Assembly: GCA_016584305.1 (NCBI GenBank)
Contig: JACEEZ010023511.1
Coordinates: 40,001 to 104,000 of the forward strand
Direction: 5' to 3'
Source of the DNA: Chionoecetes opilio
Taxonomy: Eukaryota; Arthropoda; Malacostraca; Decapoda; Majidae
DNA length: 64,000 nucleotides
This document shows, piece by piece, positions 21,001-29,400 of the stretch. Both the position numbers and the translations under genes were made by a program. The notes beneath the pieces were generated by a model. That model saw only the letters and a list, made by a program, of their open reading frames with translations, was not told the origin of the DNA and made no database searches. Position 1 is the first letter of the stretch, and every line of letters starts with the position of its first letter.

Positions 21001-23241
21001 AGAGTTCAATTCCTCTTCTTCATCCACCATAAGTGCTATTAATGCAAATTTCTTCAACCATAGCCTCAGAGGCACCATGTCTGCTTAAAGACTAATCAAC
21101 CCTCACGACTGTGATAGATTCATAGGTGTAAACCAGGGCAAATATCGTCGATCCCGACAACGGTGCCCTTCAACAATTACAACAAAAACAACAAGGTAGA
21201 GATGGTTACCTTACAGTGTTACCTAAATATCTTCGTAAATATTTGTTATTGGGCAACCACCGATTTCGAGGCCGAAACTTAGTCCTCCTAAATAGTTTTG
21301 ATATGTTTTGAATTAATCTGGCTCTCGTTTTTGTCGGACATTAATGATTGTTTACATGTGTGTGTGTGGGGGGGGGGCAACCTGCCCCTCCAGGTCCGCC
21401 CCGCAAACATTGCTACGCTTCACACTGCCATATTATTGGTAATATTAGTTTTTTCTCTATATCATCTGTTACTAAACCAAACCTCACCTCTAACCTAACC
21501 TAATCTGATTTAACCTAACTTAACTTTCTGGCTGAAATAACTGTAGATTTTCGGTACTACGTGTAATGCCATTATTATTCCAATGCGCCATGGGAAATGG
21601 GGTTCAAAATACTCTGAATGAAGAAAGCTACACGATGGTGTCGGTAAGAGTCATAGGATTTTTGAAAGCCTACTACCAAAATAATACCAATATCTATACT
21701 TCATAATTCCACCAAGTCTAAACACATAGCAGAAAAGCAACAAAGGCATACCTACTACATTAAATCTAAGCTATATGTCATAGGTAGCAAAATATTAGAA
21801 TATCAATTCGTGGGGGCATCCTGCTATATTATGATTTATGACCGATTTTGGTTACCCTGTCATTCTCTTTACATTTTGACTAGTATGATTTTTCATTCAC
21901 ATTCACTGAACTGTGAATATTGTATTTAGGTACATGCTCATAATCATTTGCTTTCCCATACAAATCCTTTTTTTTTCTTAAATAACCTTTGATAAATTTA
22001 CGATTTTTTTTTCACCCTCAAAAACACCAATATTTTATTTTTCTAAAAATCTCTTTGTAAAGTGGGGTGCGTCTTATGCGGAGGTGCGTCTTATGCGCCG
22101 GCAAATACGGTAGTTGGTTTCCTGAGGCAGTGACACTTGGCTCCTTACCCTTGAAAGAACAAGATCACGATGTTACCTTCTTGGGTGCTTAATGGTTCAC
22201 AGAATTCTATAGAAAATGAAAATGAAAAATCAGCTAATGCTGTATGGGTTAAGATATTTTTCAATAGCCTAAATGTATAATACATACTAAAATGTTTTTT
22301 CCACCAAAGAATTATTGTAGTGCCCCTCACTTCCATGACTTGCCTGTCCCAGCATGGCTTGATGGGGATGAGGAAAAGTCAAACTAATCTACCCTGAGAT
22401 TCAAGGTCAATGCTTGAGGAAACTAATAGAGTGAGGCATATGTGAAATAGAAAACAATTAAGAGATATGCAAATAATTCTAGACATTCGTATATACATTT
22501 CATGTCCATTGTCATGCAAAGAACTTTCATGCCAGGTGTTGGAAAGAGAGAAAAAGAAGAAAAGAGTGGGGAGGACCCCTTCCTTCAACATCAAATTTTT
22601 TCCTGTTTCAGAATTCACAACATACAATATAGAAGCCTTTATATTCTCACAGATATCAAGCAAGCATATATCAATAAATAATCATTATTTGTAAAGACAG
22701 TTTCATGTTTATGTGGATCACCTTTCGTTATCTGATTGCGACTTTCCAAGTTCCACAGAGAGATGCTGCTTTTTTTGTCATGTCTGAGTTATCAGTTGTC
22801 TGTGCATTAGTTACCCCACTAGGAAGGGTTGCCCCAAAATACAAAAACACATTTTGATGAAAAATTACTCCATTTACACTTCAACTTTTCCTAGTTCTTA
22901 TTGGGTGAAACATGATTCTGTTAAGATTCAATAATCCAAACGTTTCAATAATCCATGACCAAGTGTGTTATATTAACCTTAGGCAGAATAATATTGATAT
23001 AATCTTTCTAGGTGGCCACTGTGCCAAAAAGAATCATGGAGGTTGGTGGTACCGCGGTCACCGTGGCTGCTACCAAGCCCATCCCACTGGACGCTACCAA
23101 CACAACCCAGGAGACCCACCCAAAACTTCGGTCACTTCCCGCAACTTTGAGCTTGGGCCAGTGCTGGTTTGGCAGAACTGGCGAGGAGAGAGTTACTACC
23201 CCAAGACCCTGTTTCTCATGTTCCGGCCAGCATTAAACTAA
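2748..23241 (+). CDS. Fibrinogen-related domain (FReD) lectin gene, 3' four exons
   Basis: Four exons, 2748-2889, 18498-18603, 19258-19391 and 23012-23241, join in consistent phase to give about 203 residues ending in TAA. Together they form most of a fibrinogen C-terminal globular domain, as in ficolins, techylectins and angiopoietin-like proteins. Visible hallmarks are [14 protein letters not shown], a W-x2-YKRGIGDP block, the calcium-site-like STPDSDNDV, a following [12 protein letters not shown] and the terminal FLMFRPALN. Such proteins are usually secreted and bind acetylated sugars or microbial surfaces in arthropod immunity or clotting; here that role is inferred from the family. The N-terminal part of the domain and any signal peptide are not in the recognised exons, so the gene is 5' incomplete. 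Intron 1 spans 15.6 kb and is full of mobile elements. The binding specificity cannot be read from the sequence. Confidence 0.88.
2910..3650. repeat. (TAG)n / (GTA)n trinucleotide-rich tract
   Basis: Long interrupted runs of TAG units begin about 20 bases after the donor of FReD exon a. On the minus strand they translate as leucine, tyrosine or threonine runs. Repeat purity is highest around 3510-3630. Confidence 0.9.
3655..4180. other. A/G-rich unassigned sequence
   Basis: No gene or clear repeat is seen. The stretch has many homopolymer-like runs and two similar blocks (about 3785-3830 and 3890-3935) sharing a GGTAAAAGAAGGAA-like word. Assembly noise is possible. Confidence 0.4.
4187..7197 (+). 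mobile_element. Jockey-like non-LTR retrotransposon, decayed
   Basis: In successive frames the stretch encodes an APE-type endonuclease and then a reverse transcriptase. Endonuclease signs are [11 protein letters not shown] near the start, [11 protein letters not shown] near 4655 and [10 protein letters not shown] near 4865. Reverse-transcriptase signs are [11 protein letters not shown] near 5575, [13 protein letters not shown] near 5755, [13 protein letters not shown] near 5965, [11 protein letters not shown] near 6140 and the catalytic YADD near 6228. Several frameshifts and stops, including TAG just after YADD, break the frame, so it is inactive. No ORF1 precedes it, so it is probably 5' truncated. 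It ends in an A-rich tail and lies in intron 1 of the FReD gene in the same orientation. Assignment to the Jockey group is from recall. Confidence 0.9.
7187..7241 (+). repeat. Poly-A tail of the Jockey-like LINE
   Basis: An A-rich lead-in followed by about 40 consecutive A residues ends the retrotransposon and marks its plus-strand 3' end. Confidence 0.92.
7255..8520 (-). mobile_element. CR1/L2-like LINE fragment (endonuclease to RT motif A)
   Basis: Read on the minus strand, 8320-8180 gives an endonuclease C-terminal block ([13 protein letters not shown] then [12 protein letters not shown]). The low-coordinate end gives reverse-transcriptase motif A ([18 protein letters not shown]) followed by [11 protein letters not shown]. 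The region between is open only in pieces, so the copy is decayed and ends abruptly next to the poly-A of the Jockey-like LINE. No other gene is seen here. Confidence 0.72.
8640..9690 (-). mobile_element. CR1/L2-like LINE fragment (RT motif A to C-terminus)
   Basis: From high to low coordinates the minus strand reads [14 protein letters not shown] (motif A), [11 protein letters not shown] (a decayed FADD-type motif C) near 9400, and [15 protein letters not shown] near 9040, all typical of the CR1/L2 group. It lies upstream of the other fragment although it carries the later part of the protein. This suggests two insertions or a rearranged one. Its high-coordinate end coincides with the arm of a hairpin. 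Confidence 0.72.
9658..9743. repeat. Perfect 33-bp inverted repeat with 20-base spacer
   Basis: The arms 9658-9690 and 9711-9743 are exact reverse complements. The left arm is the end of the LINE fragment; the right arm is the same LINE sequence inverted, directly ahead of the KH-domain reading frame. Confidence 0.93.
9771..10664 (+). CDS. Membrane-anchored N-terminal half of a two-KH protein, ends at in-frame TAG
   Basis: An uninterrupted GC-rich frame runs from the first ATG, after the hairpin, to a TAG at 10662-10664. The N-terminus is hydrophobic ([12 protein letters not shown]). A second hydrophobic stretch around residues 110-135 ([17 protein letters not shown]) could span a membrane. 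After that comes a long charged region with acidic runs and a basic [10 protein letters not shown] cluster. I do not recognise this half. The next codon after TAG continues in the same frame into two KH domains, so the halves probably belong to one protein separated by a single nonsense or readthrough codon. There is no intron. The GC content is far above the surrounding AT-rich DNA, fitting a retrocopy, a nested gene or a mobile-element gene. It sits in intron 1 of the FReD gene in the same orientation. Confidence 0.5.
   Translation: MAVGVAIGALLWGAWQDATRDATRVSEVLQAWDHKALHATVAWQVREVLAHQGWLGPLRPAPPRDPLEACVALEDVPWWDRPVETKRFLGCLEVEVPRAEHEHEEFESKLLYAALVFLEFVAVLVVRSFVSYFSWGGTKKVKQDRSADAAGVAAEAPDQDNTGGDQNETDSSEMIDEEPSENTDVTTSRVTEQRGEMRDHAEELVEDPQEKEAPAEGKGSKKRNKRKKKKSLVTSEEPKDDSGEWHTVCRKQRKCRDKESDKEEGTKAVQDSVVPPKPAKTRVKDRRQAVPKDNSQV
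10665..11219 (+). CDS. Two KH RNA-binding domains (vigilin-like), downstream of TAG
   Basis: This frame directly continues the preceding one after the TAG. It encodes two KH domains: residues about 9-75 with [12 protein letters not shown], and about 100-170 with [12 protein letters not shown]. Each has the GxxG loop (GPRG, GSGG) that contacts single-stranded nucleic acid in KH proteins, and the spacing and VRVTVP / VRVSVP strands resemble vigilin-type KH repeats. A helical basic linker lies between the domains and another basic stretch precedes the TGA stop. The first codon after the TAG is GTG, not ATG, so independent translation would need an internal ATG. Function is unknown beyond likely RNA binding. 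Confidence 0.6.
   Translation: MRNSWREDTVTVLLPVPPGRRQHVIGPRGNTVQKLRQNFPSVRVTVPLPQDRTSNHVTLKGLKSEVAAAAKDITGRLEAVEAQLREAAERRKAARTKVVLQVAPDMRRHVVGSGGEALIRLAQEYPGVRVSVPPATNTESRQVRITGPPAEVACLKARLQAAERRRQLLKQWRQQHRRGAATKK
11220..12296. other. No gene; probable 3' UTR of KH frame and AT-rich DNA
   Basis: GC content falls off after about 11340. No poly-A tract marking a retrocopy end is visible. A CT microsatellite lies at 11982-12012, and a CCGCCACTG motif near 12230 resembles the end of a CAGTGGCGG-type transposon. Confidence 0.4.
11982..12012. repeat. (CT)n microsatellite
   Basis: About 15 CT units. Confidence 0.95.
12305..13301. mobile_element. hAT-like MITE, copy A, with a nested MITE
   Basis: The ends are inverted (GGTATTATTTCGGTAGTGGG and GGTAAATTTTCGTTAGTGGG when read inward). 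Exact 8-bp direct repeats AAACCTTA flank it at 12297-12304 and 13302-13309. An inverted relative lies at 21233-21688. There is no coding capacity. The 8-bp duplication fits the hAT superfamily. Confidence 0.85.
12548..13088. mobile_element. Second hAT-like MITE nested in copy A
   Basis: Long imperfect inverted ends start GGTAT and share CTACACAATTGG and CTTCCGTCGCAAATC-like blocks. The flanks are 8-bp near-direct repeats ACAGAATA and ACAGATTA. The related copy at 21233-21688 lacks it and shows one ACAGATGA-like site at the equivalent place. Confidence 0.75.
13310..14088. other. No gene recognised
   Basis: Intronic sequence of moderate complexity, without splice-supported exons or clear repeat ends. 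Confidence 0.4.
14093..16049. mobile_element. DNA transposon derivative with CACTGGTCGACA ends
   Basis: Inverted ends CACTGGTCGACA lie at both limits, flanked by TAA on each side (14090-14092 and 16050-16052). A 3-bp TAA duplication is typical of PIF/Harbinger-type elements. It carries one minus-strand reading frame truncated at its C-terminus, so the element is probably an internally deleted, non-autonomous copy. It lies in intron 1 of the FReD gene. Confidence 0.78.
14457..15602 (-). CDS. Transposon-borne uncharacterised protein, C-terminally truncated
   Basis: A 381-codon frame with no internal stop. It has paired cysteines in the N-terminal third (CYICGIF, CNPCVNH, CYFCL), which look like a zinc-binding module. 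A conserved-looking [16 protein letters not shown] segment lies near residue 125, and a C-terminal region has [11 protein letters not shown] and a [10 protein letters not shown] stretch. I recall very similar multicopy proteins in many arthropod genomes, always annotated as hypothetical. Compared with that memory the frame stops early, in a tail that no longer resembles the family. Enclosing inverted ends and TAA repeats indicate that it belongs to the element. No catalytic DDE residues can be assigned. Confidence 0.6.
   Translation of the reverse strand: MYRAVMERRNCVNASDSFCYICGIFTPDSLKKPLTKNVKAAYLHYFKCRIGDQDKKWAPHVACNPCVNHLNEWMRGKRPSGMAFGIPMVWREQKDHSTDCYFCLTNIKGYSVKTRAKIRYPDVPSAIRPVPHGPDLPIPNVPIASAISESDSNEEDNPMDTDFQEMADNREPKCISQEMLHDLARDLDLPKEKSEVLGSRLKEWNLLQEGVLITTFRRRHKELSSFKMEHKLCYCFDVDTLMEQLCESHTYDKSEWRLFIDSGKNTLKAVLLHKGNKLPSVPIAHGHEMSETYETMKTLLSAVKYEEHQWNLCGDLKVISLLLGLQLGYTKHMCFLCLWDSRADSKHYKQKEWPARPKDSPGRFNCSLCTNLLLTVKKVYI
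16073..16734. mobile_element. TA-flanked element with CTGTAGATA-type ends
   Basis: Inverted ends (CCGTAGATAACAGTAAAGTC and CTGTAGATACCAGTCAAGTT, read inward) are flanked by TA on both sides, fitting Tc1/mariner or pogo insertion. Words of the type AAAGTCGCCA recur inside. It starts only 23 bases after the previous element. Confidence 0.65.
16740..17293. other. No gene recognised
   Basis: AT-rich intronic DNA with nothing assignable. Confidence 0.4.
17302..17991. mobile_element. hAT-type MITE with CAGTGGCGG ends
   Basis: The ends CAGTGGCGGTTC and GAGCCGCCACTG are inverted. Perfect 8-bp duplications ATCATAGC flank the element (17294-17301 and 17992-17999). No protein is encoded. A G-rich strand asymmetry of about 110 bases lies inside. 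Confidence 0.88.
18000..18490. other. No gene; end of FReD intron 1
   Basis: AT-rich DNA leading to the CTCCCCAG acceptor of the next FReD exon. Confidence 0.4.
18498..18603 (+). CDS. FReD gene exon b
   Basis: Completes the glycine codon of exon a and reads [20 protein letters not shown] and onward to a WAEWKEF end. It leaves two bases before donor GTGGGG (phase 2). Confidence 0.87.
18604..19257. other. FReD intron 2
   Basis: Short AT-rich intron ending TTAACAG. No element boundaries recognised. Confidence 0.6.
19258..19391 (+). CDS. FReD gene exon c
   Basis: Reads [19 protein letters not shown] and on to [11 protein letters not shown], with one base before donor GTAAGA. It holds the acidic calcium-site-like loop of the fibrinogen domain. 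Confidence 0.9.
19591..22110. mobile_element. Pogo/Tigger-like element with CCGTATTTGCCGG ends
   Basis: Inverted ends CCGTATTTGCCGGCGCATAA with TA on both flanks. The GCATAAGACGCAC block recurs twice near the right end. Protein remnants are too weak to name. A hAT-like MITE is nested inside. It occupies most of FReD intron 3. Confidence 0.8.
21233..21688. mobile_element. hAT-like MITE, copy B (inverted relative of copy A)
   Basis: Matches copy A in reverse orientation along most of its length but lacks the nested MITE. Flanking 8-mers AATATCTT and AATATCTA differ in one base. It is nested in the pogo-like element. Confidence 0.8.
22113..23011. other. Rest of FReD intron 3
   Basis: AT-rich DNA up to the TTTCTAG acceptor. 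No feature recognised. Confidence 0.5.
23012..23241 (+). CDS. FReD gene terminal exon
   Basis: Encodes [14 protein letters not shown] and a [21 protein letters not shown]-terminus followed by TAA. The GGWWY and final W-x-W-x-G-x-S-Y pattern are the most diagnostic part of the fibrinogen fold. Confidence 0.92.
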
Positions 23242-23887
<646 letters not shown>

Positions 23888-24488
23888 TCATTAAGTATAT
23901 CATTTCAAAGAATATGGTTTTAGGGTTCAAAATTTCCTTAATTTTATAAGCACAACTACGTATAGCACAATCATAAACCACTTTGAATAAAATTGTTCCC
24001 CAGCTATGACTGTAGGTAACCTGAGATTGTTGTGTAACTGCACCCGACAAACTGGGTCAGAGGGGGAGAGTTCACCAACAGGGCAGTGCATTGTTTCCCT
24101 CAAAAAGTTATAAATCCAGGCAGAATCAAACATTAATCTTATGTGGGAAGTGTTCACTTAAATAAGTCTTCTCCTACACAGTTCATTACTTTCTAGACCT
24201 CTTAGGCCCATTGTCATGTCCCTGTACTGCCGTGTATCCGTTGTGGTAGGTTTGTTCTAGCTCTTAGCTTATCAAGTCCCTTCTGTCTATCTGGAAATTT
24301 TGCTAATCTCAACTTTTAGTTTTGTTATCCCCATTCTAGAATTACAAATGACATCACTTTACCTGACCAATAATTTTCAAGTGATTACAAATGGTTAGAG
24401 AAGCTTTCCTAACAGGCCCTCAATACACTTTACTATTTCTATTACGAAGGCAAATTTCAGCAAACATATTTTTTTGGAAGCAAGCCAA

Positions 24489-24605
24489 GTTTATTGAAGT
24501 CAACAATGGTGCAAGCGTTGTTCAGCTCATACGCTTTCTTGGGTCAATTAGAAAGAGAAATGTATCAGCTGAACAACACTTGCACTGTTGTTGACTTCAA
24601 TAAAA
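24489..24605. repeat. Long imperfect hairpin, about 50-bp stem
   Basis: Two arms sharing TTATTGAAGTCAACAA and a GTTGTTCAGCT block are inverted around a short loop near 24545. The few mismatches resemble those of a small RNA precursor or tiny foldback element. Confidence 0.6.
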
Positions 24606-24606
24606 C

Positions 24607-26337
24607 TTTTATACTTTGATGAATAATCAACCCAGTTCCTTTGGGGCTTCATGTTTGAATTACAGAAAAAAATATCAACTTCCGTTTGGTAAAGTTCTTA
24701 CACTAATTTCTCCCAGCCATTTCAATAATTGTCTCCAAGAGCATGTACACTTGTCCTTCGACCAAAAACTTACAATAGACAGTTCCTTGCAAAATCAGGT
24801 GATAGTGAACTGGAATGCAGAGATCAACAACATCTTTTCTAAACATAATATAATTCAGTAAAGTTAAGTCAAGAATCCCCTCCCATTCATCATAAGTTCA
24901 TACTCGACAATAAAGCTGATGCTACCTGACACTCACACTCAAGATCAGCAGTGCCCTCAAAACCCATCAACCTGTAAAAGCAGAACTAACTCCTTTTGAT
25001 TATGAGCTAAAAAAAAATTTGCTCTGTTTCCAGCACAACGTTTATGAACAGTATTTAGCCTCTCTCACTGTTCATCTTAAGATATAGTAGTATGGGATTA
25101 CATATTGTACCATAACTCAGCATAAACTTGTTCCACTCCACACTTTACATGGATAACCACTATTCCTGTACCACTGAAGTGTTTCCCAGTACAACCCGTT
25201 TCACCCTTCATACACTTCATAAGAGGGAGGGAGGCTATGACCGTAGTCTTATTTATCAATTTGAATAATACTTTGTCCTTGAATTTCCAAATGGTATAAA
25301 GAATTCAGTTAGTGCATGCCTATTAGAAATTACATAATAATCAACAGGTAGCTGGTTTTAGTCATTAATCTTATGTCTAACTTCTACTTATTAGCATATT
25401 TCTAAGACTATAGTTTTTTTCCAGTAGCTGAGTTCCAAATACATGTGTGTGGGTAGTTGTGTGTGGACAAGTCTTCCTTTTACCATCTTTCCTCAGTGTC
25501 ATGAAATAAATGTTAAATGTGGTCATGTTAATCATAATTAATAAAATTTCCCAACAAAACAAAAGTTACTCAAGTCTGCTTTTGTTTACCAATCAAGTGA
25601 TTTGTGATGTGCATGTAAATCTGTCCACAGCGACTCTCTAAATCTTGTCAATAATGGGTTGCAATATACATAGCCTTGTATTTCATTTAGCTTTATTGAT
25701 GTATTTACAAAGAACTGTTCCACAGTACTAGAATACCTCTGATCATCCTTAACCCATTATTAACTAATATCACACTATAATGAAACCTACTGCAGATATA
25801 ATGTTCACTGCAGTTGTATAGTCCCAACTACATAATTATTTTGTCTTAATATTTCACTTGTAGTGCTATAGGGCATCTCAAAAGTCCTGATATGTATTTT
25901 CATGGATATGGACCAATTTTGTCATTTGGAAAATATCAGATGGTAATTTTGCAGAAATAACTGAATTGTATAACGAGAAAAAGCTGATAAGCTAAATATG
26001 TGCCAAAAATTATACTAGACTGACTTCCTGTAGGCCTTAAATTGTAGTCCTGTCTTGTGAATAAACTTTATACTTAACATTCCTTTTTATTTCAAAAACT
26101 GCTTTTAAAGATTACTAAAACAGTAACCATGACACTCCTTGTATATTTTACGGCAGCCAAGAAACCCCACCCAATGATGTCTCAGATAGATTACAGTGCA
26201 GTCACGATAAATAATCCTTACCATACATAGGAGTAAACAGTTGTTGAGAGATTCAGTCTCAAATAGGAACTCAACGCATTCAATGACACAAAACCCCACT
26301 GATGATACAAATTAAGTATCACATCGGTGATATTTTG
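24607..26337. other. Intergenic between FReD and NME6 3' ends
   Basis: AT-rich, with no gene or repeat recognised. The two flanking genes converge here. Confidence 0.5.
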
Positions 26338-26480
26338 TCAAGATAGTCTATGTACAAAATTTGATTCATCCAAGTATATCTCTTTTCTTCTAAATTTTTC
26401 TTCTTCATATACATACCAATCTTCACATGAGAATTCAGGGAAAAAAAGCTTGATTTCTCTCACTGCATTCACTTCTCCAT
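26338..26480 (-). CDS. NME6: NME6 exon 4 and stop
   Basis: Follows a CAAATAG acceptor. Completes the aspartate of HGSD and reads EVNAVREIKLFFPEF to a TGA stop. It lies 4.75 kb from exon 3, beyond the palindromic element. Confidence 0.9.
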
Positions 26481-29400
26481 CTATTTGTGGAAAATATGAA
26501 ACTTGTTCAAGGAACAAAATAAATTCAGTTTAATCTATGAAGATAAAGTATCCTATTTTCACAGAAAATTCTATAAATCTTTAATGCAAAATTATCCTTT
26601 CTTACACATACAGCTGACACTCAAGAAAAAAGCTTACACATATAAGAAATGCAAGCCTTTTCATACATCTAGCCCTTTACCACACATGGAGGAGGGCATC
26701 CAAGAAAAATGAAAAAATAAATCAATTCAGTAACATTTCAAACGAATGCATAAACTAATTCAAATCAATGATTGTACTAATAATAACAGGAACCCCAATG
26801 ATAAAAACAATCACAATGCTCTTACAGAGACACTACTTTGGGCTCATAATCGCTTTAGTCTAGGAGCTAGCAAAAGCTTAATTGACATCTTGAGTACAAA
26901 AGGTTTGAGGCCTGGAATTATTAGATATGTGATCGGGACCCCCCAAAACACAACTCTTAAGTGATGCCTTTGGGGACACCACCAGGGGGCACTGCTCAAA
27001 GTACCCCTAAAATTGGTTTTATAATACATGTTTGAGTACAACAACCAAATCTATGTCAAATGGTTCCTTGTTAGTGTCAGAATCGAACTGAAGCACTCTT
27101 AAGTGTCCGTCATGGGGACTAGTCCATTTCTGAGAGGCCTATAGGGGGCGCCCCATAGACTTTTATAGCACATCTTGAGTACATCTACGAAACCCAAGTC
27201 AAAATGTTCCTTGGGACCCTCTGTGACAATATGAGTCCTTCTGAGTTGTCACTTTAGGGGATTAACCCACTTCTGAGTGGGTCAAAGGTCACCATGGATT
27301 TGCCCCGCCCAATCCACCTTTAATGCACATTTCGAGTACATGTACAAAATAGGTGTCAAAATGTTAATTTTGACCCTCTGAAACAGTATGCATCCTTCTG
27401 AGTTGTCAATTTAGGGGATTAACCCACTTCTGAGTAGGCAGAAGGTCGAAATATGCCCATTTTGATTTCAGGAATCATTGCAACTGAAGCCAAGACAATC
27501 TGTTTTGTGAAACATAGTATATATTTTGATCAAAGGGAAACATGAGATCATTCATCATACATTCTAAATTATTTCAATCATCCTCATCAATAGTTTCACT
27601 GTCTTCCTAATCTTTAAAAGCAGCTGATCCATTGAACTACAAATCTGTTATTGAAATAAAATCTATGTAAACAAGACACTATGTATGCTCGACTGCAAAA
27701 TTTGCATTGTTGTTGAATTGTGTTGGATTTCTGTCATGAGAACTGTGTAACAGTCGATCAGCCATGCCACTTTACTGCAATTATGGTTCAGGCCATGAAT
27801 TACCAGTAAATTTTGCGACTTGAAATAAATGCTACAATTTTTTAGATATTAATTAAGAAAAGAAAAAAATAGGGCCGCCCACATGGAAGCCCTTGATAAT
27901 TGAGAAAAGCAAACCATAGGTGGTAATTACCCTAGAGTCCGTCGGGAGCCATCCACGTGGAATGTCCACTGGGCATTCAATTTCAGCATTTCTGGCTGGT
28001 TCCTCTCATAGAATGGTCAACACAGTTTTCAGTCAGAATTGTGAAAACTGAAAGCCCTATGGGCATCCTGTATCATGAAGTATGACATTCTACCTGAGCG
28101 ACTCCTGAGGGGGTCTGGGATAATCTTATTTGTACAGGTATCATTATTTGCCAAATTTTGAGCTGAAGAAGTGCACCGTGTAGCCAATATTGGCAATGCA
28201 ATAGAATGTCCACCACTATTCAATACTCTCTTGGAAACAAATTGTTATTCTGTATGAATCAATTTATGGATTTAAAGTAGTTTAGCTTCTAAATGATTTC
28301 AATCAATTTAAATTTCAATCAAATTGAGAAGCTGGCAAAAATGCTTGATGTCCAGAATGCTTTCATAGAACTTGCACATGATGAACCAAGCGAAACCACC
28401 AAAACAACCTTGCAGCGTTACACAGCCAGCATATACATGTATGGTGCAAAAGACGGGACAAATCTCAATGAACACAGGTACCAGAAGTTTGAGAAAGGTT
28501 ACGGACCAAAGACAAGAAGCAGAAATCCCCTTGCCAAGCTAAAAGGCATTGATGCAAGTGCGATTCCTCCATGTGAATCAGAGATCAACATACATATCAA
28601 CCGTGTTGCATTTGTAGCTAAAATGTGGGCACAAGCTGACCAAGTTGAATTAAAGCAGGACCCTGAAGAAAGCAATGGCTGGCAATTGGTAGATGGTACC
28701 TGTTAATGAGATAAGTAGTGTAATCACAAGTTTGTTAGATTTATATTGTCTCGGTGTCTGGAAGCAGGTGAGCTGCTGACGTGGCAACACTGATGTGGCC
28801 AGTCAGGAAGGCAGCTATCAGCTGTTTTGGTAGGAGAGTGGTAGAGTGTTGACAGAGGTCGGGAGCTCCTGTTTGTAGGGACAGTTCAGCAGCTGGGTAC
28901 AGAGCTACAGGGATATTGACGGATATTTGTTGCTGGAGTGTTCATTAATGGTATCTGATGCTGTTGTTGGAGGATATTGGTTTGTTCTTCGTTTGGTGAG
29001 GTTTGGCTTTGTCCTGGCAAGTTTGTTGACGTTGAGTGCTGTCAATTGGAGAGTGTGGAAGCCACAACGAATCAAGGTAACGTGTTGATATCATTACATG
29101 TATATCTGAATCTACAATTGTGTATTTGTTGATAGTGATTGCCAGTAATTTATCAGTACCTATGTACCTATATGGTTTGAAGGGGAACAGCTGCCAACAA
29201 GTCTTGTTCCAGATAAGAATAATGATTTGGAGGAGGAGGAATCAGATGAAACAATGGAAATCTCATCATCGGATGAGGAAGATGGTGAAACTACTGACGA
29301 GGATGATTGAAATCATTTAGAAGCTAAACTACTTTAAATCCATAAATTGATTCATACAGAATAACAATTTGTTTCCAAGAGAGTATTGAATAGTGGTGGA

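Noticed and set aside
28696..29157. The LTR-like insertion read as a GT-AG intron
   Set aside because: GT and AG exist at its limits, but splicing them shifts the frame away from the WFEGEQLP continuation, whereas removal with one GTACC keeps it.
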